Shown: positions 8,914-18,830, counted from the stretch's first letter. The stretch: DNA of 64,000 nucleotides from Phaeodactylibacter luteus (GCF_007993045.1 NZ_VOOR01000007.1:1-64000); one strand, 5' to 3'. Translations and numbers: made by a program. The notes: generated by a model not told the origin, from the letters alone.

Positions 8914-9504
8914 ATGTCCAAAGCACAACTTACCCGCCAAAAAATAGTATCGCACACCGCTGTGCTGTTCAACCAAAAAGGCTTTGCCGGCACCTCTATG
9001 GAAGACATCACAGCCGCCACCGGGCTTTCCAAAGGCGGGCTATATGGCCACTTCCCCAACAAAGAAGCCATTGCGGTAGCCGCCTTCGAACATGCCGTAC
9101 AGCAGATACGGCTCAAAGCCAGCGCCTATACCCGCCCCCACGAGCATCCGGCAGACAAGCTGCTCGGGGTCATTGAATTTTACCGTCAGCACATCCTTTC
9201 TCCCCCTATTGCCGGGGGCTGCCCGATACTGAATACCGCGACGGAATCAGATGACACCCACCAAGCACTCCGCGCATGCGCCATCAATGCCCTAGCCGCT
9301 TGGCAAGCCAGGATAACACAGCTGCTGACCGCTGGACAAGGACAGGGGCTCATCAAGCCCGAAATACAGGCAGTGGATTTCGCCATCTGTTTCATCGCAT
9401 TGCTGGAGGGCGGCATCATGTTCGCACAGCTGCACAAGAGCAGCTACCACTTTGAAGCCGTAGCCGCCCAGCTCTCACAAATGGCAGAATCGCTCCGTGC
9501 CTAA
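8914..9504 (+). CDS. TetR/AcrR-family transcriptional regulator
   Basis: 196 residues from the ATG at 8914; the longer open frame would cover the operator. The N-terminal TetR helix-turn-helix (about residues 8-55) contains GFAGTSMEDITAATGLSKGGLYGHFPNKEAI. The C-terminal ligand domain includes PPIAGGCPILNTATE, seen in TetR proteins that sense small organic molecules. It probably represses itself and the hydrolase 14 bp downstream through the palindrome at 8864-8885. The ligand is unknown. Confidence 0.9.
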   Translation: MSKAQLTRQKIVSHTAVLFNQKGFAGTSMEDITAATGLSKGGLYGHFPNKEAIAVAAFEHAVQQIRLKASAYTRPHEHPADKLLGVIEFYRQHILSPPIAGGCPILNTATESDDTHQALRACAINALAAWQARITQLLTAGQGQGLIKPEIQAVDFAICFIALLEGGIMFAQLHKSSYHFEAVAAQLSQMAESLRA

Positions 9505-9518
9505 CCCACAACAACAAT

Positions 9519-10433
9519 ATGGATACTGCAAAAACGCTTGACCATCTTCAGACACAGCACATCCCAGACCGTCCAGAGCGCCCTACGGATTACCCTTGGG
9601 CCCTGCAGCTGATCCGCCTGGCCTTTCAGACCCTCGGGCGCCTCTTCCCGGGCAGCATGGCACGGCTGGCCTACCGGCTTTTTTCTACCCCAAGGGGCCG
9701 GGCCCGCCACCGCAGCAGCGACCCCTGGCTAGAAAAGGCACGCCTCTTTGAATTCCTGTACGGAAAACAAGTGCTCAAGGGGTACGAGTGGGGCTCAGGG
9801 GAAAAAGTTGCCCTCTTGGTGCATGGCTGGGAATCTCGGGGCACTGCCCTGAGGAGCTTTGTGCCCGCCCTATTGGAGGAGGGGTACCGTGTAGTAGCTT
9901 TTGACGGCCCAGCCCATGGCGATTCAGCAGGCAAACGGACAAATATCGTCCATTTTGGCGGTGCGGTGCGGTCCATCCTCAACCACCTGGGCCAAGTGCA
10001 CAGCATCATTTGCCATTCTTTTGGGGGGGCATCCACCGTCTTTGCCCTGTCCAACCTGCCAAACGGCCACCAAGTGGAGAACCTCGTCCTGATCGGGGTG
10101 CCCAGCAAAATGGAACGGGTACTGAACGACGCGCTCGACACCATGGGGGCGCCAAAAGCCGTGAGGCGGAAGTTCGTACAGTTTGTAGAAAGGAAGGTCA
10201 AATTCCCCATACACCACGCCGATACGGCCAAAGGGGACCTCAACGGGAAAGTAGGGAGGATACTCGTCGTGCACGATGAGGAAGACCACCTCGTCCCCTT
10301 TGAAGAAGGGCAAGCCATTTTTGAAGCCCAAGAAGGAGCCTGCATGCTGGTTACCAAAAAGCTGGGCCATTTTAAGCTAATGAAAAATCCGGACCTCATA
10401 CAGTACGTAGCCCGCTTTCTCAGAGGTGGCTGA
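9519..10433 (+). CDS. Alpha/beta-hydrolase fold protein
   Basis: 304 residues, no signal peptide. The core shows VALLVHGWESRG (oxyanion strand), VVAFDGPAHGDS, a nucleophile elbow ICHSFGG, a late VVHDEEDHLVPF (acid) and LGHFKLMKN (His), so a full Ser-Asp-His triad is plausible. The nucleophile elbow has Cys where GxSxG usually has its first Gly. The substrate is unknown: esterase, lipase or C-C hydrolase are possible. The 14-bp spacing to the TetR gene indicates one transcript under TetR control, suggesting a role in degrading the inducer or a toxic ester (inference). Confidence 0.82.
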   Translation: MDTAKTLDHLQTQHIPDRPERPTDYPWALQLIRLAFQTLGRLFPGSMARLAYRLFSTPRGRARHRSSDPWLEKARLFEFLYGKQVLKGYEWGSGEKVALLVHGWESRGTALRSFVPALLEEGYRVVAFDGPAHGDSAGKRTNIVHFGGAVRSILNHLGQVHSIICHSFGGASTVFALSNLPNGHQVENLVLIGVPSKMERVLNDALDTMGAPKAVRRKFVQFVERKVKFPIHHADTAKGDLNGKVGRILVVHDEEDHLVPFEEGQAIFEAQEGACMLVTKKLGHFKLMKNPDLIQYVARFLRGG

Positions 10434-10562
10434 TGCCCCCCCTTTTGTCTTTTGCCCGCCCTCCCGCTACAAGAAAAGAAGGAGAATAGCAAAATTTGCT
10501 TATTTTTAGCCAGTTCAGAAACGGGGAAACTTTACCCGCAAAAACATCATTAACCGGCAAAC

Positions 10563-13500
10563 ATGAGACTAATCTTACGCTTCATTCCTCTCCTCTTTTT
10601 TGCAAGCGCACTCACTGCTCAACCTGTAAACGACGATTGTGACGGGGTCATTGACCTTGGCACGCTTCCTGCATGTACCGAGGACGTTTATGATAATGTT
10701 GGCGCTACAGCCTCCGATATTGGCTTTGGCAACATCCCTGCCTGCTTCAACGGTGGCAGCGTTCAGCGAGACGTGTTTTTCTCTTTCACTACAACTGCAG
10801 ACCTTACAGACGTCACCATCACCCTTACCGGGGTGACAGACGGCGCTAACGGCAGCATTCTAAACCCTCAGATAAACGTTTACCGTGGCTTGTGCGCTTT
10901 TGACAACCTCGCCGACCTTGGGTTTTGCGTATCGGCAGCTGATGGCGAAGCTACTGCCCAAGTCGATATCCTTGGCTTGAGCCCAAACACTACCTACTTT
11001 ATCCGGGTCAACGATTACTCTGCAACAGGCACTCCAAATTCGGGAGATTTCACCCTCTGCATTGACGAGTACGTCCCTGCCATCAATATCGGCGACTCCC
11101 CGGGAACCTCTGCCTGCTTTGGCACCCTTTACGATTCCGGCGGCCCGGAAGAAGATTACGGCAATGGCGAAAACAATACTTTCACCATCACGCCAGCCAA
11201 TTTGTTCGAGTGCCTGGAGCTTGAGATACAGTCGTTCAATATTGAGAACAACTTTGACTTCCTCAACGTATATGCCGGCCCCAATACCGGCTCTCCCCTG
11301 ATCGCATCTTTCACCGGCGCCAGCCTTGATCCCATTCAGCTGCAAGCGAGCACGACCAGTGTCACGATAGAGTTCACTTCGGATGGCAGTGCTACACAGG
11401 CTGGCTTCGAACTGACCTGGAACTGCAGCCCGATCGCCTGCGACGGGTCTTCCATTGACAATCCTACCGTCATCAACGGCCTGCCTTTTGAAGATGATGG
11501 GTATACCACCTGTGGCGCTATCGCTACTTTTGCGGAATCGCCCTGCGGCACCGCCCCCTTCCTGAACGGCGAGGAGTTTGTTTTTGCTTACGACTCCCCC
11601 GGCGGGTTTTGCGCTACGGTCTCTGTGACCGATGCTGCCCCGGGCACAGGCCTGCTTATCCTCGACGGCCCGCCCAACGATCCGGAAACGAGCTGTGTGG
11701 GCATAAGCGAGACCGGGACCATTCAGGGCGCGAACTTTGAAGATGCCGGCACCTATTATATTGTGGTCGCCCGCGCGAACGGCTGCACAGATTTCGGGCT
11801 TTCCATCACCGAATCAGATTGCAACCTCGAACCTTCGCTCGAAAATGCCTTGTGCAATCCGCTCAATGGCTGTATCTCTCCTGATGCACTGCCTTCTGTT
11901 TTTGTCTTCAACCAGGGCTTTGAGGACATCGCTTTCAACCAGGGGCTGAACGATGGCTGCTGGTTCAACACCGGCTCTACACAGCCCAACTACTATTGGT
12001 TCACCATCGAAGCCCAGGCTGATGGCCCATTTGGGTTTACCGTACAGGCAGACAACCCTGCAGAGGCTTCCGATATCGACTTCCAGGTGTGGGGGCCATT
12101 TACGCGTGAGCAGACTTGTGAAGACCCCGATTTTGTGGTGAACTTCATTGAGAACAACCAGCCAATACGGTCTTCCTACGCTGGCGGAGCAGACCCTACA
12201 GGGCTAGCCTCTATCCACCCAGTTACTGGAATTGAGGTGCTCGATGAGTACGACTGTGCCCCAGACCCTAACGGCAACGGGGACGATTTTTGCCGGGTGA
12301 TCGACTGCCAGGAAGGCGAAATTTATGCTGTGCTGATCAATGACTGGGGCGATGATATTGCCAGTGGTGCTATATCCATTGATTGGATTGCTTCAGACCC
12401 CGATGTCCTTGCCCCGGTCACTGCTAATATTGCTGTGAACGATACCGCTATCTGCAGCGGCGAGAGCGTTGCGTTGCTGGTGGAGAGCTCTGTGAGCGAC
12501 ATCACCTGGCTCAAAGACACGGCTACCTTGTCCTGCCTCGACTGCCTCGACCCGATTGCTACGCCTGAAGAGACCACCAACTATGTAGCCATCATTGATG
12601 CCGTCTGCTATCAGGATACCGTCGAAGTCATTGTTGAAGTGTATGATGTAGACGCAGGCCCTGACGTTACCGTTTGCCGGAACGAAGAGATCGAGATCAT
12701 TGCGGGCAGCAATTTCCTGGACGCAACCTATGAGTGGGATGCCCCTACAGGAGTAACGCTGAGCTGTACCAACTGTCCTAACCCGACCATTAGCGCAGAC
12801 GCGCCCGGAGACTATGTGCTCACCGTAACTCTGTTTGCAAATGGCTGTACCCTGGAAGACCAAATGACGATGACCGTCCTTCCTCAGGAAGCAGCACAAT
12901 ATGAAATCAGCGATGACCTTGAAATATGCTTAGGCGAGACCGTTTCCATCGGCGGGCCGGGCATCGCGGGCGTTGATATCACCTGGAGCTCAAGCCCCGA
13001 AGGTTTTGTATCGGCCCAATCGAACCCTGCTGTTACGCCAGATACGACTACGCGCTACTACATCAGTGCCATGAACCAAGAATGCCCCCTGCCTACGATT
13101 GATAGCGTAGATGTAAGGGTTTTCATACCGCCAACCATTACCGTCGCTAACGATACGGCTGTGTGCCAGGGCGATTCTCTCATCTTGGGCAATACCATGC
13201 TCCAATCTGGAGTCGTTTATCAGTGGTCCGGGCCTTCGATTATCGATAACCCTGCCAACCCTAATACGCTAATTTTCCCGCAAGAAGAAGGCACGTACAC
13301 CCTCACCGCCACTCGCGGCGCTTGTGTGGAAACTGCAACGGTAGACGTCACCATCACCCCTATCGCGATAGAAGTATTGGCTGAAGATACCCTTCGGATC
13401 TGCCGGGGCGTAGATGTCGTTGACCTTAGCGCAAGCATTACGCCCGCAGCAGAAACCCCGATATGGACTTCCACTCAGCCCGGGTTTGATACTCTGGTTG

Positions 13501-15158
13501 CGGCTAATATCACAGTAAGCCCGGAGTCTGTATCCACTTACTACGCCGAAGTAGCCGTGTCTGGATCTTGTTTCCGGATCGACTCCGTAGTCGTATTGGT
13601 CGACAGCCTACCTTCCGACCTTAGCCTCGCCCCTTTAGATACGACCATCTGCCAGGGTGAAATCATCACGCTGCAATCGCCAATTTATGAGCCGGGCGAC
13701 TTCCCCGGCATTGATTTCCAATGGGGCCCACAATCGGGGCTGGAAACCCCAGACTCTCTTTACAATATGATTTTGACCGGTCAGGACACCATAGACTATT
13801 TCCGGGTAAGCACCCTTGGCGTCTGTGAAGACACGGCTTTTGCGCGGGTCAATGTAAACCGGGTGCCCATCATAACCATCTCGCCTATGGACACCACCAT
13901 CTGTCCGGGCGATCAGGTACAGTTCCAGGTAGAAGTAAATGGGACCGCCACCGAGCAGGGCTGGGAAACTAATGCAGATCAACTGTCCTGCGATGACTGT
14001 TTGGACCCTACTACACTCCCGCTTGGCAATACCACCAGCTTTAGCTATAAAGCGACTAATGGCGAATGCCCTAGCGAGGTGAGCGTGCAGGTCGAAGTCC
14101 TGCCAACCCCTCCTTTTGAATTAGAAGGCGATATGGCCATCTGCTTGGGCGAATCCATCACCCTGATCCAAGGTACAGACCCGGATGCGGTTTACACTTG
14201 GACTTCCACAGACCCTAACTTCGGAACTGTGGCCGATGGTGCGCTGAATATTACCCCTACCGAATCGCACACCTACTATGTTGCTGCTACCTATGGCATC
14301 TGCGAGCCGGTCGTTGACAGCGTGCTGGTTGAAGTCATTGGGGATGTCGTCATCGATATTGTCCCTAACGACTTCATCATCTGCCCAGGAGATTCTACGG
14401 ATATCAACGTAGCTGCCATCGGAGGGTCTAGCAGTGACAGCTATGAGTGGTCGGGCAGCGATGGCTCTACCTTCTCTGGCCGCAGCATCACGGTCTCTCC
14501 TGCTGATTCTACCGTTTATGTGCTCAATTATATCAGTGGCGGCGGCTGTACAGAGCTGACCGACTCCGTGCTGATTGAGGTAGAAGACATCGTAGACCTA
14601 CAGGACATTACCATCACGCCCGATACGGTCTATGTTGAAGGCGATGATGTGGCCTTACAGGCGATTTACGAAACGACCTTTGACCCAGCCAACCTCACTT
14701 TTACCTGGAGGCAGGTTGGCCCAGATTCTACCTTTGTCATCGCCACCGGAGCAGGGCTGGATGTCATTGACTACACCCTTGACAACCCTGGGGAATACGG
14801 GCTGCAGGTCGAAATCACCACAGCCGTTGGTTGTACCTACATCCTGACTATTCCGGTTGAAGTCCAGGAAATTAAGGTCAATATGCCCAACGCATTCACT
14901 CCGAACGGTGATGACACCAATGACTTCTTCAATTTCCTGATTTCTGCGAACCCGGATAAAATCGAAATCCTCGAGTTTAAGATCTTCAACAGATGGGGGC
15001 AAGTCGTTTATGACAACGACACTCCAGAAACAGGATGGGACGGCAGGTTCAACGGCAAGGATCAGCCCTCTGAGGTCTACTACTACCGCGTGCAGCTGGC
15101 CCGCCCCAATGGGTTTGAGCTGGGCACTTTCCAGGGAGACCTGACCCTTGCCAGGTAA
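10563..15158 (+). CDS. Large T9SS-exported adhesin-like protein with CUB and Ig/PKD-like repeats and gliding-type C-terminal domain
   Basis: 1531 residues. A signal peptide (about 1-19, ending LTAQ) is followed by a pre-peptidase-like beta domain and a CUB-like domain (about 178-290, with FDFLNVYAGPNTGSPLIASF). Further beta domains follow, then roughly nine Ig/PKD-like repeats of about 85 residues (about 620-1430), many opening with TxCxGExxxL and containing paired cysteines. The C-terminus (about 1440-1531) is a CHU_C / gliding-motility-associated domain: MPNAFTPNGDDTNDFF, FNRWGQVVYDN, GWDGRFNGK, YYYRVQL. Such domains direct secretion by T9SS and retention at the surface (family knowledge). 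Likely an adhesin or matrix protein. No enzymatic motif is seen. Confidence 0.88.
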   Translation: MRLILRFIPLLFFASALTAQPVNDDCDGVIDLGTLPACTEDVYDNVGATASDIGFGNIPACFNGGSVQRDVFFSFTTTADLTDVTITLTGVTDGANGSILNPQINVYRGLCAFDNLADLGFCVSAADGEATAQVDILGLSPNTTYFIRVNDYSATGTPNSGDFTLCIDEYVPAINIGDSPGTSACFGTLYDSGGPEEDYGNGENNTFTITPANLFECLELEIQSFNIENNFDFLNVYAGPNTGSPLIASFTGASLDPIQLQASTTSVTIEFTSDGSATQAGFELTWNCSPIACDGSSIDNPTVINGLPFEDDGYTTCGAIATFAESPCGTAPFLNGEEFVFAYDSPGGFCATVSVTDAAPGTGLLILDGPPNDPETSCVGISETGTIQGANFEDAGTYYIVVARANGCTDFGLSITESDCNLEPSLENALCNPLNGCISPDALPSVFVFNQGFEDIAFNQGLNDGCWFNTGSTQPNYYWFTIEAQADGPFGFTVQADNPAEASDIDFQVWGPFTREQTCEDPDFVVNFIENNQPIRSSYAGGADPTGLASIHPVTGIEVLDEYDCAPDPNGNGDDFCRVIDCQEGEIYAVLINDWGDDIASGAISIDWIASDPDVLAPVTANIAVNDTAICSGESVALLVESSVSDITWLKDTATLSCLDCLDPIATPEETTNYVAIIDAVCYQDTVEVIVEVYDVDAGPDVTVCRNEEIEIIAGSNFLDATYEWDAPTGVTLSCTNCPNPTISADAPGDYVLTVTLFANGCTLEDQMTMTVLPQEAAQYEISDDLEICLGETVSIGGPGIAGVDITWSSSPEGFVSAQSNPAVTPDTTTRYYISAMNQECPLPTIDSVDVRVFIPPTITVANDTAVCQGDSLILGNTMLQSGVVYQWSGPSIIDNPANPNTLIFPQEEGTYTLTATRGACVETATVDVTITPIAIEVLAEDTLRICRGVDVVDLSASITPAAETPIWTSTQPGFDTLVAANITVSPESVSTYYAEVAVSGSCFRIDSVVVLVDSLPSDLSLAPLDTTICQGEIITLQSPIYEPGDFPGIDFQWGPQSGLETPDSLYNMILTGQDTIDYFRVSTLGVCEDTAFARVNVNRVPIITISPMDTTICPGDQVQFQVEVNGTATEQGWETNADQLSCDDCLDPTTLPLGNTTSFSYKATNGECPSEVSVQVEVLPTPPFELEGDMAICLGESITLIQGTDPDAVYTWTSTDPNFGTVADGALNITPTESHTYYVAATYGICEPVVDSVLVEVIGDVVIDIVPNDFIICPGDSTDINVAAIGGSSSDSYEWSGSDGSTFSGRSITVSPADSTVYVLNYISGGGCTELTDSVLIEVEDIVDLQDITITPDTVYVEGDDVALQAIYETTFDPANLTFTWRQVGPDSTFVIATGAGLDVIDYTLDNPGEYGLQVEITTAVGCTYILTIPVEVQEIKVNMPNAFTPNGDDTNDFFNFLISANPDKIEILEFKIFNRWGQVVYDNDTPETGWDGRFNGKDQPSEVYYYRVQLARPNGFELGTFQGDLTLAR

Positions 15159-15167
15159 GGCAACAAC

Positions 15168-15347
15168 GGGCGTGAACCAAAATGTGGCGTTTAAACTTTT
15201 CGGGCTTTATAGTCTGACATCGGCCTAGCGCTGCGGAGGGGTGATAAGCCCGATAGGGCCGAGCGGACAGCGAGCCCCGCAGCATAGCGGCACCTGCCCG
15301 CTGGCAGGGGCAGGCCCCCTAAAAAAACCGACACCCGGGTTTGCGCT
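15168..15347 (+). repeat. Interspersed palindromic repeat, copy 3
   Basis: About 180 bp starting GGGCGTGAACC and ending GGGTTTGCGC. It starts 10 bp after the stop of the adhesin-like gene and is the best uninterrupted reference copy for the nested insertions in copies 5 and 8 (junction GGTGATAAGCCCGA). Confidence 0.85.
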
Positions 15348-15363
15348 CGGCAACAACTTAGTT

Positions 15364-15405
15364 CTAAAAAGCCGGTAGCTGGAGGCCCTAGCTACCGGCT
15401 TTTCT
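15364..15405. terminator. Bidirectional intrinsic terminator
   Basis: 14-bp perfect stem (arms AAAAGCCGGTAGCT and AGCTACCGGCTTTT) with a 9-nt loop. A/T runs on both sides give a U-tract in both directions. It serves the adhesin-like gene (plus) and the NUDIX gene (minus). Confidence 0.92.
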
Positions 15406-15428
15406 TTGCCCTCCAACGATAGGCCAGC

Positions 15429-15974
15429 TTATCCCGTAGCCAGCAAAGCATTTACCCTCAGCAATCCCGCTATTGACATCAGGTCTGTGATCTCTCCTGA
15501 GCAGGCCATCTGTAAAGCCTCGGCAAAAGGCAGCTTCCTCACCCTAAGATCTTCCGTATCTTCCGGAGCGGGCTGCCCCTGTACCAAGCCCCGTGCCAAA
15601 AAGATCGCCCCGGCCTCGTCCGTAACAGAGTTGGAGGTGTGAAAATCCATGATGTGCTGCCACGACGCTGCTTGCAGCCCTGTTTCCTCCAACAGCTCCC
15701 GGCGTGCACTTTCCAGAGGGGCTTCTGCCCCGATCGGGCAGCCGCCTTCCGGGATTTCCCAACTGTATCTGCCTAAGGTATACCGGTACTGCCCGACTAG
15801 CCAGGTATTGCCCTCTTCATCCAAAGGCACAATGCCAACAGCTTGGTTCTTGAAGTGGACCACCCCATAAACCCCTTCGGAGCCGCCAGGCGTGATGACT
15901 TCCCTATGGGTCACCTTTATCCAAGGGTTATCGTAAACCGCTTTAATAGACCTTGTTTTCCAGGGGCTTTTCAT
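15429..15974 (-). CDS. NUDIX hydrolase (ADP-ribose pyrophosphatase-like)
   Basis: 181 residues, cytosolic. A complete Nudix box GxxxxxExxxxxxxREUxEExGU is visible around GGCPIGAEAPLESARRELL followed by EETGL. The flanking sequence (YRYTLGRYSWEIPEGG, upstream VYGVVHFKNQAVGIVPLDEEG) is typical of the ADP-sugar/ADP-ribose diphosphatase group, hydrolysing nucleoside diphosphate derivatives with Mg2+. Exact substrate not assignable. Confidence 0.9.
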   Translation of the reverse strand: MKSPWKTRSIKAVYDNPWIKVTHREVITPGGSEGVYGVVHFKNQAVGIVPLDEEGNTWLVGQYRYTLGRYSWEIPEGGCPIGAEAPLESARRELLEETGLQAASWQHIMDFHTSNSVTDEAGAIFLARGLVQGQPAPEDTEDLRVRKLPFAEALQMACSGEITDLMSIAGLLRVNALLATG

Positions 15975-16045
15975 CTTGCTTTTTGCACAAAGAAAAGAAA
16001 AGGAAGCCTATCTTAGGAGCGCATGATCAAAATGAGCCAACTGTT

Positions 16046-16588
16046 ATGAGCAAGAAGAAGACCCTAAAGCATCTAGACCGCGCCGACCAACGGCTGTCAG
16101 CCCTACTGCGCCATCTTGATAGCCGGGACAATGCCACCCTCAATCAACAGCCCTCCACAGGCGGATGGTCGGTCATACAGATTATGCACCATTTGATCTT
16201 GGCTGAAAAAGCATCGCTTGGCTATGTCCAAAAAAAGCTCAGCTTCAACCCAACCCTTAAAAAAGCAGGCATCGCTGCGGAATACCGTTTGCAGCTTGTG
16301 AATTTGCTTTTCCTGCTGCCTAAGCCCTTCCAAGCCCCTGCCGGAGTTGGCGATGAGGCCCTGCCAAAAGAAGCCGACTACCAAACGACCAAGGAGGAAT
16401 GGCTCAACAACAGAAGGGCTTTGCGGGCTTTCCTGGCTGACTTGCCGGACGAGCGGTTTGGCAGAGAGCTCTACAAGCATCCGCTTGCTGGGAAAATGAC
16501 GCTGAGCGGGATGGTACGGTTCTTCGGCACACATGTAAAACGGCACTTGGGCCAGATTGATCGGACACTGAAAGATGTTGAAGCCTAA
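16046..16588 (+). CDS. DinB-superfamily protein
   Basis: 180 residues from the ATG at 16046; the longer open frame begins inside the divergent NUDIX gene. It is a four-helix-bundle DinB/YfiT-like protein. WSVIQIMHHLILAEKASL and the C-terminal GTHVKRHLGQIDR supply the conserved His residues that usually bind a metal. Members include thiol-dependent S-transferases and damage-inducible proteins; function here is unknown. Its stop lies inside a perfect 16-bp palindrome (16584-16599). Confidence 0.8.
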   Translation: MSKKKTLKHLDRADQRLSALLRHLDSRDNATLNQQPSTGGWSVIQIMHHLILAEKASLGYVQKKLSFNPTLKKAGIAAEYRLQLVNLLFLLPKPFQAPAGVGDEALPKEADYQTTKEEWLNNRRALRAFLADLPDERFGRELYKHPLAGKMTLSGMVRFFGTHVKRHLGQIDRTLKDVEA

Positions 16589-16599
16589 GCGCGCTTAGG
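16584..16599. terminator. 16-bp perfect palindrome between convergent genes
   Basis: CCTAAGCGCGCTTAGG spans the DinB stop codon, 9 bp from the end of the AlkD-like gene. No U-tract follows, so it may attenuate or protect 3' ends rather than act as a classical terminator. Confidence 0.4.
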
Positions 16600-16607
16600 T
16601 GCCCGCC

Positions 16608-17288
16608 TCAAAGATACTTGCTCCCTTCTCGGACAGTGAGGCTGGGCAAGGGCTGTTGCCCAATGAAAGCACGGACCTTTTCAGGTTCAAATTTAGCATA
16701 TTGCCGTAGCGCCCAGCCGCTCGCCTTATGCAGGAAAAACTCCCTGGTGCCCGCTACCGCTCTAACGTAAGTGAATAGCCGCTCTGCGTCTGTGTCTGCC
16801 TTCCACTTCAGCTGGAAAAGCAAGGCCGCACGCTGGAACCAGAAATTAGAGTGCCCGATCCAATTATCTGGGAACCGGCTGATCAGCTCAGGGTGGCGCT
16901 TGAGTATGCGCCCCGCAATGGCCGGCGACAAAAAGTCTACCGAGTCCCACCAAGTATGGAGAGGGATCAGCTCTTCTACCAGCTCTAGGATATCAGCGCC
17001 ATGCAACGAAATCTTGCGCTCGAGCAAAGCCTGAGTACAATATTGCAGTTCCCTGGGCGCATCCTCAGCGAAACAGAGCCTGCATACAGATTTGAGCGCT
17101 TCTGCCTCTGGCCAGCCATATTTGTCGGTATGTATTTTCAAGACCTGCTTCCGTTCTGGGCTTTTGACCCCGAAAAAGCGAAAATGCCCTTTCATATAGG
17201 CAGACATGGCCACTGCGTTATCCTGCCGGCCGGCATGAGCAAGGGCCTCCGCTAATGCCCGTACGTATGTTGCTGCACTTACCTGCAC
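16608..17288 (-). CDS. AlkD-like DNA alkylation repair protein
   Basis: 226 residues, cytosolic, HEAT-repeat alpha-solenoid. AlkD enzymes excise 3-alkyl- and 7-alkylpurines without base flipping. Visible are FFGVKSPERKQVLK at the N-terminus, ELIPLHTWWDSVDFLSP (WDxVD, a conserved active-site region), and WFQRAALLFQLKWKADT. The start is GTG at 17288, overlapping the preceding gene's stop by 10 bp, so translation may be coupled. Confidence 0.88.
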   Translation of the reverse strand: MQVSAATYVRALAEALAHAGRQDNAVAMSAYMKGHFRFFGVKSPERKQVLKIHTDKYGWPEAEALKSVCRLCFAEDAPRELQYCTQALLERKISLHGADILELVEELIPLHTWWDSVDFLSPAIAGRILKRHPELISRFPDNWIGHSNFWFQRAALLFQLKWKADTDAERLFTYVRAVAGTREFFLHKASGWALRQYAKFEPEKVRAFIGQQPLPSLTVREGSKYL

Positions 17289-18181
17289 AGTTCCTTTATC
17301 CTAGACTTGAAAACAGCGGGCGTTGCGGGCTCCATATCCATTCGGAAAACCTTTTCCCGGGCTTTCCGGGCGTTGCTGATGCCCAAGTACAATTGCCCCT
17401 GCCAAACCCCTGCGACCACCACTTGCACATTGGCATTTGCAGGCACCTGAAGGGCTGCAAACCCCCTTCCGCTTTGGTACATCCCAAGTAAAGCAGACTG
17501 TGCAGGGACAAGGACAAAGGCTTGGCATGCGCTTACTGGCAGTGCCCCCAATGCAGGCTTTGCAGACACCATAACACCGCGCCCTTGCTGCTGTACTGCT
17601 GCACAACAGTACCAGCCGGGGGCGGTTGCGCCAAAGGAGAGGTAGTCACGGGCAGCTTGCCGGATGGGGGTTGCTTTGCCAGACATCAGCCGCCACTCTA
17701 ATACCTGACCGCCCCTTACTGCTTTCAAGGTGGGGATGGCCTCTGAAAACAAAGCCCAAGATTGCCCTGGGCGGGGGCGGGAGCTTAGCGGCACGTCTAC
17801 TTGCAAAGGCAGTATGCTCTCTTGTGGGGCCCCATTGATAAGCACCTTCAGGTGTACCTGCGCCCGAGGGCTATTGCTATTGCCGCCTGCAGGCCGCCCA
17901 GCAAGCAGATAATCTTCCAGCCCTAAAAGCTCTGTCATCCGCACCTCCACGTAGGGCACGGCAACCCTCCCAAACGCGAATGCAGGCAGAGTAACTCTTG
18001 TACCTTTCTCCCCCACAAGGACGGTCCTGCGGGCAGGGTTTACCGTGAACACTTGCTGCTGAGGCCGGTTCTTCAAGTATAAGACCTGTAGGCTAGGCAC
18101 ATGCTCTTCTACAGGCATAGCAGCTACAGTAGGCACTATCCCCGTTTCCATATCGCTACTTGCTGGTATTTTTTTCCTCAT
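17279..18181 (-). CDS. Conserved-looking protein of unknown function
   Basis: 300 residues from the ATG at 18181 (MRKKIPASSD); an upstream ATG at 18217 adds 12 residues. A beta-rich segment GTRVTLPAFAF...YVEVRMTELLGLEDYLLAG resembles a motif in Bacteroidota surface proteins where an export domain is followed by a request-for-type beta sandwich. No clear signal peptide or catalytic motif is seen. The 10-bp overlap with the AlkD-like gene indicates an operon, but a repair role is not implied by sequence. Confidence 0.65.
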   Translation of the reverse strand: MRKKIPASSDMETGIVPTVAAMPVEEHVPSLQVLYLKNRPQQQVFTVNPARRTVLVGEKGTRVTLPAFAFGRVAVPYVEVRMTELLGLEDYLLAGRPAGGNSNSPRAQVHLKVLINGAPQESILPLQVDVPLSSRPRPGQSWALFSEAIPTLKAVRGGQVLEWRLMSGKATPIRQAARDYLSFGATAPGWYCCAAVQQQGRGVMVSAKPALGALPVSACQAFVLVPAQSALLGMYQSGRGFAALQVPANANVQVVVAGVWQGQLYLGISNARKAREKVFRMDMEPATPAVFKSRIKELCR

Positions 18182-18260
18182 AGTACTAACGCCCTTGCAG
18201 GGCTGTACTTCTCGCACTGCAATGCCAAGAAGCCAGCCCCTTATTCATCAAACCGAACGA

Positions 18261-18491
18261 GCGCAAACCTGATTGCCGATTTTTCAGGCCTGCCCCTACC
18301 GCAAGGAGGGGACCTGCCCAGCCTTCTTCGCAGGATGAGGGGCCTGCCCCTGCCAAAAGGCAGGCGCCGCTATGCTGCGGGGCTCGCTGTCCGCTCGGCC
18401 CTATCGGGCTTATCACCCCTTCGCAGCGCTAGGCCAATGCCAGCCTAAAGCCAGGATAGCGTCAACGCCTGAGGCATTTTGGTTTACGCCC
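18261..18491 (-). repeat. Interspersed palindromic repeat, copy 4
   Basis: Inverted copy, about 230 bp, from GCGCAAACCTG to GGTTTACGCCC. The GC-rich arm is expanded by an extra GGACCTGCCCAGCC segment. It lies just upstream of the unknown gene at 18181. Confidence 0.82.
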
Positions 18492-18830
18492 AACCTAACC
18501 ATAATAGGGGGCTGCAACTTTATACGGTACTTAGGCCGCTAAGGTTTCGGCAAACCCTAAACTAAGCTAGCTGTTGCCCAGCAACTTAAGATTATGCCTT
18601 GCACCTGCTGCATTAAGTGAAAGTATAGCGCATTGGTTTTACCCGCAAACTGCCAGCCACTAGACCGAGTTATTGGATAGTATTTCCACGCTCTAAGCCT
18701 TTTCTGGTACGCGGCCTTTAGCTGTCAAAATACGGCCCAATCCACTAACTTTCCTGCCGGACAGGCAAGCAGAGGGCGCGAGATAGTAAGGAGCAAGTCA
18801 AAATCAAAAACCTTGGATTGGCGGACTACA
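18492..18830. repeat. Intergenic region with a solo end of the TATAGTCC MITE family
   Basis: No gene is seen. The last about 40 bp (18791-18829, ending TTGGCGGACTAC) match the right end of the element at 43710-43871, including AATCAAAA and CTTGG. A possible degenerate left end, CAACTTAAGATTATG, lies near 18585. This is probably a decayed or solo copy. Confidence 0.45.
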
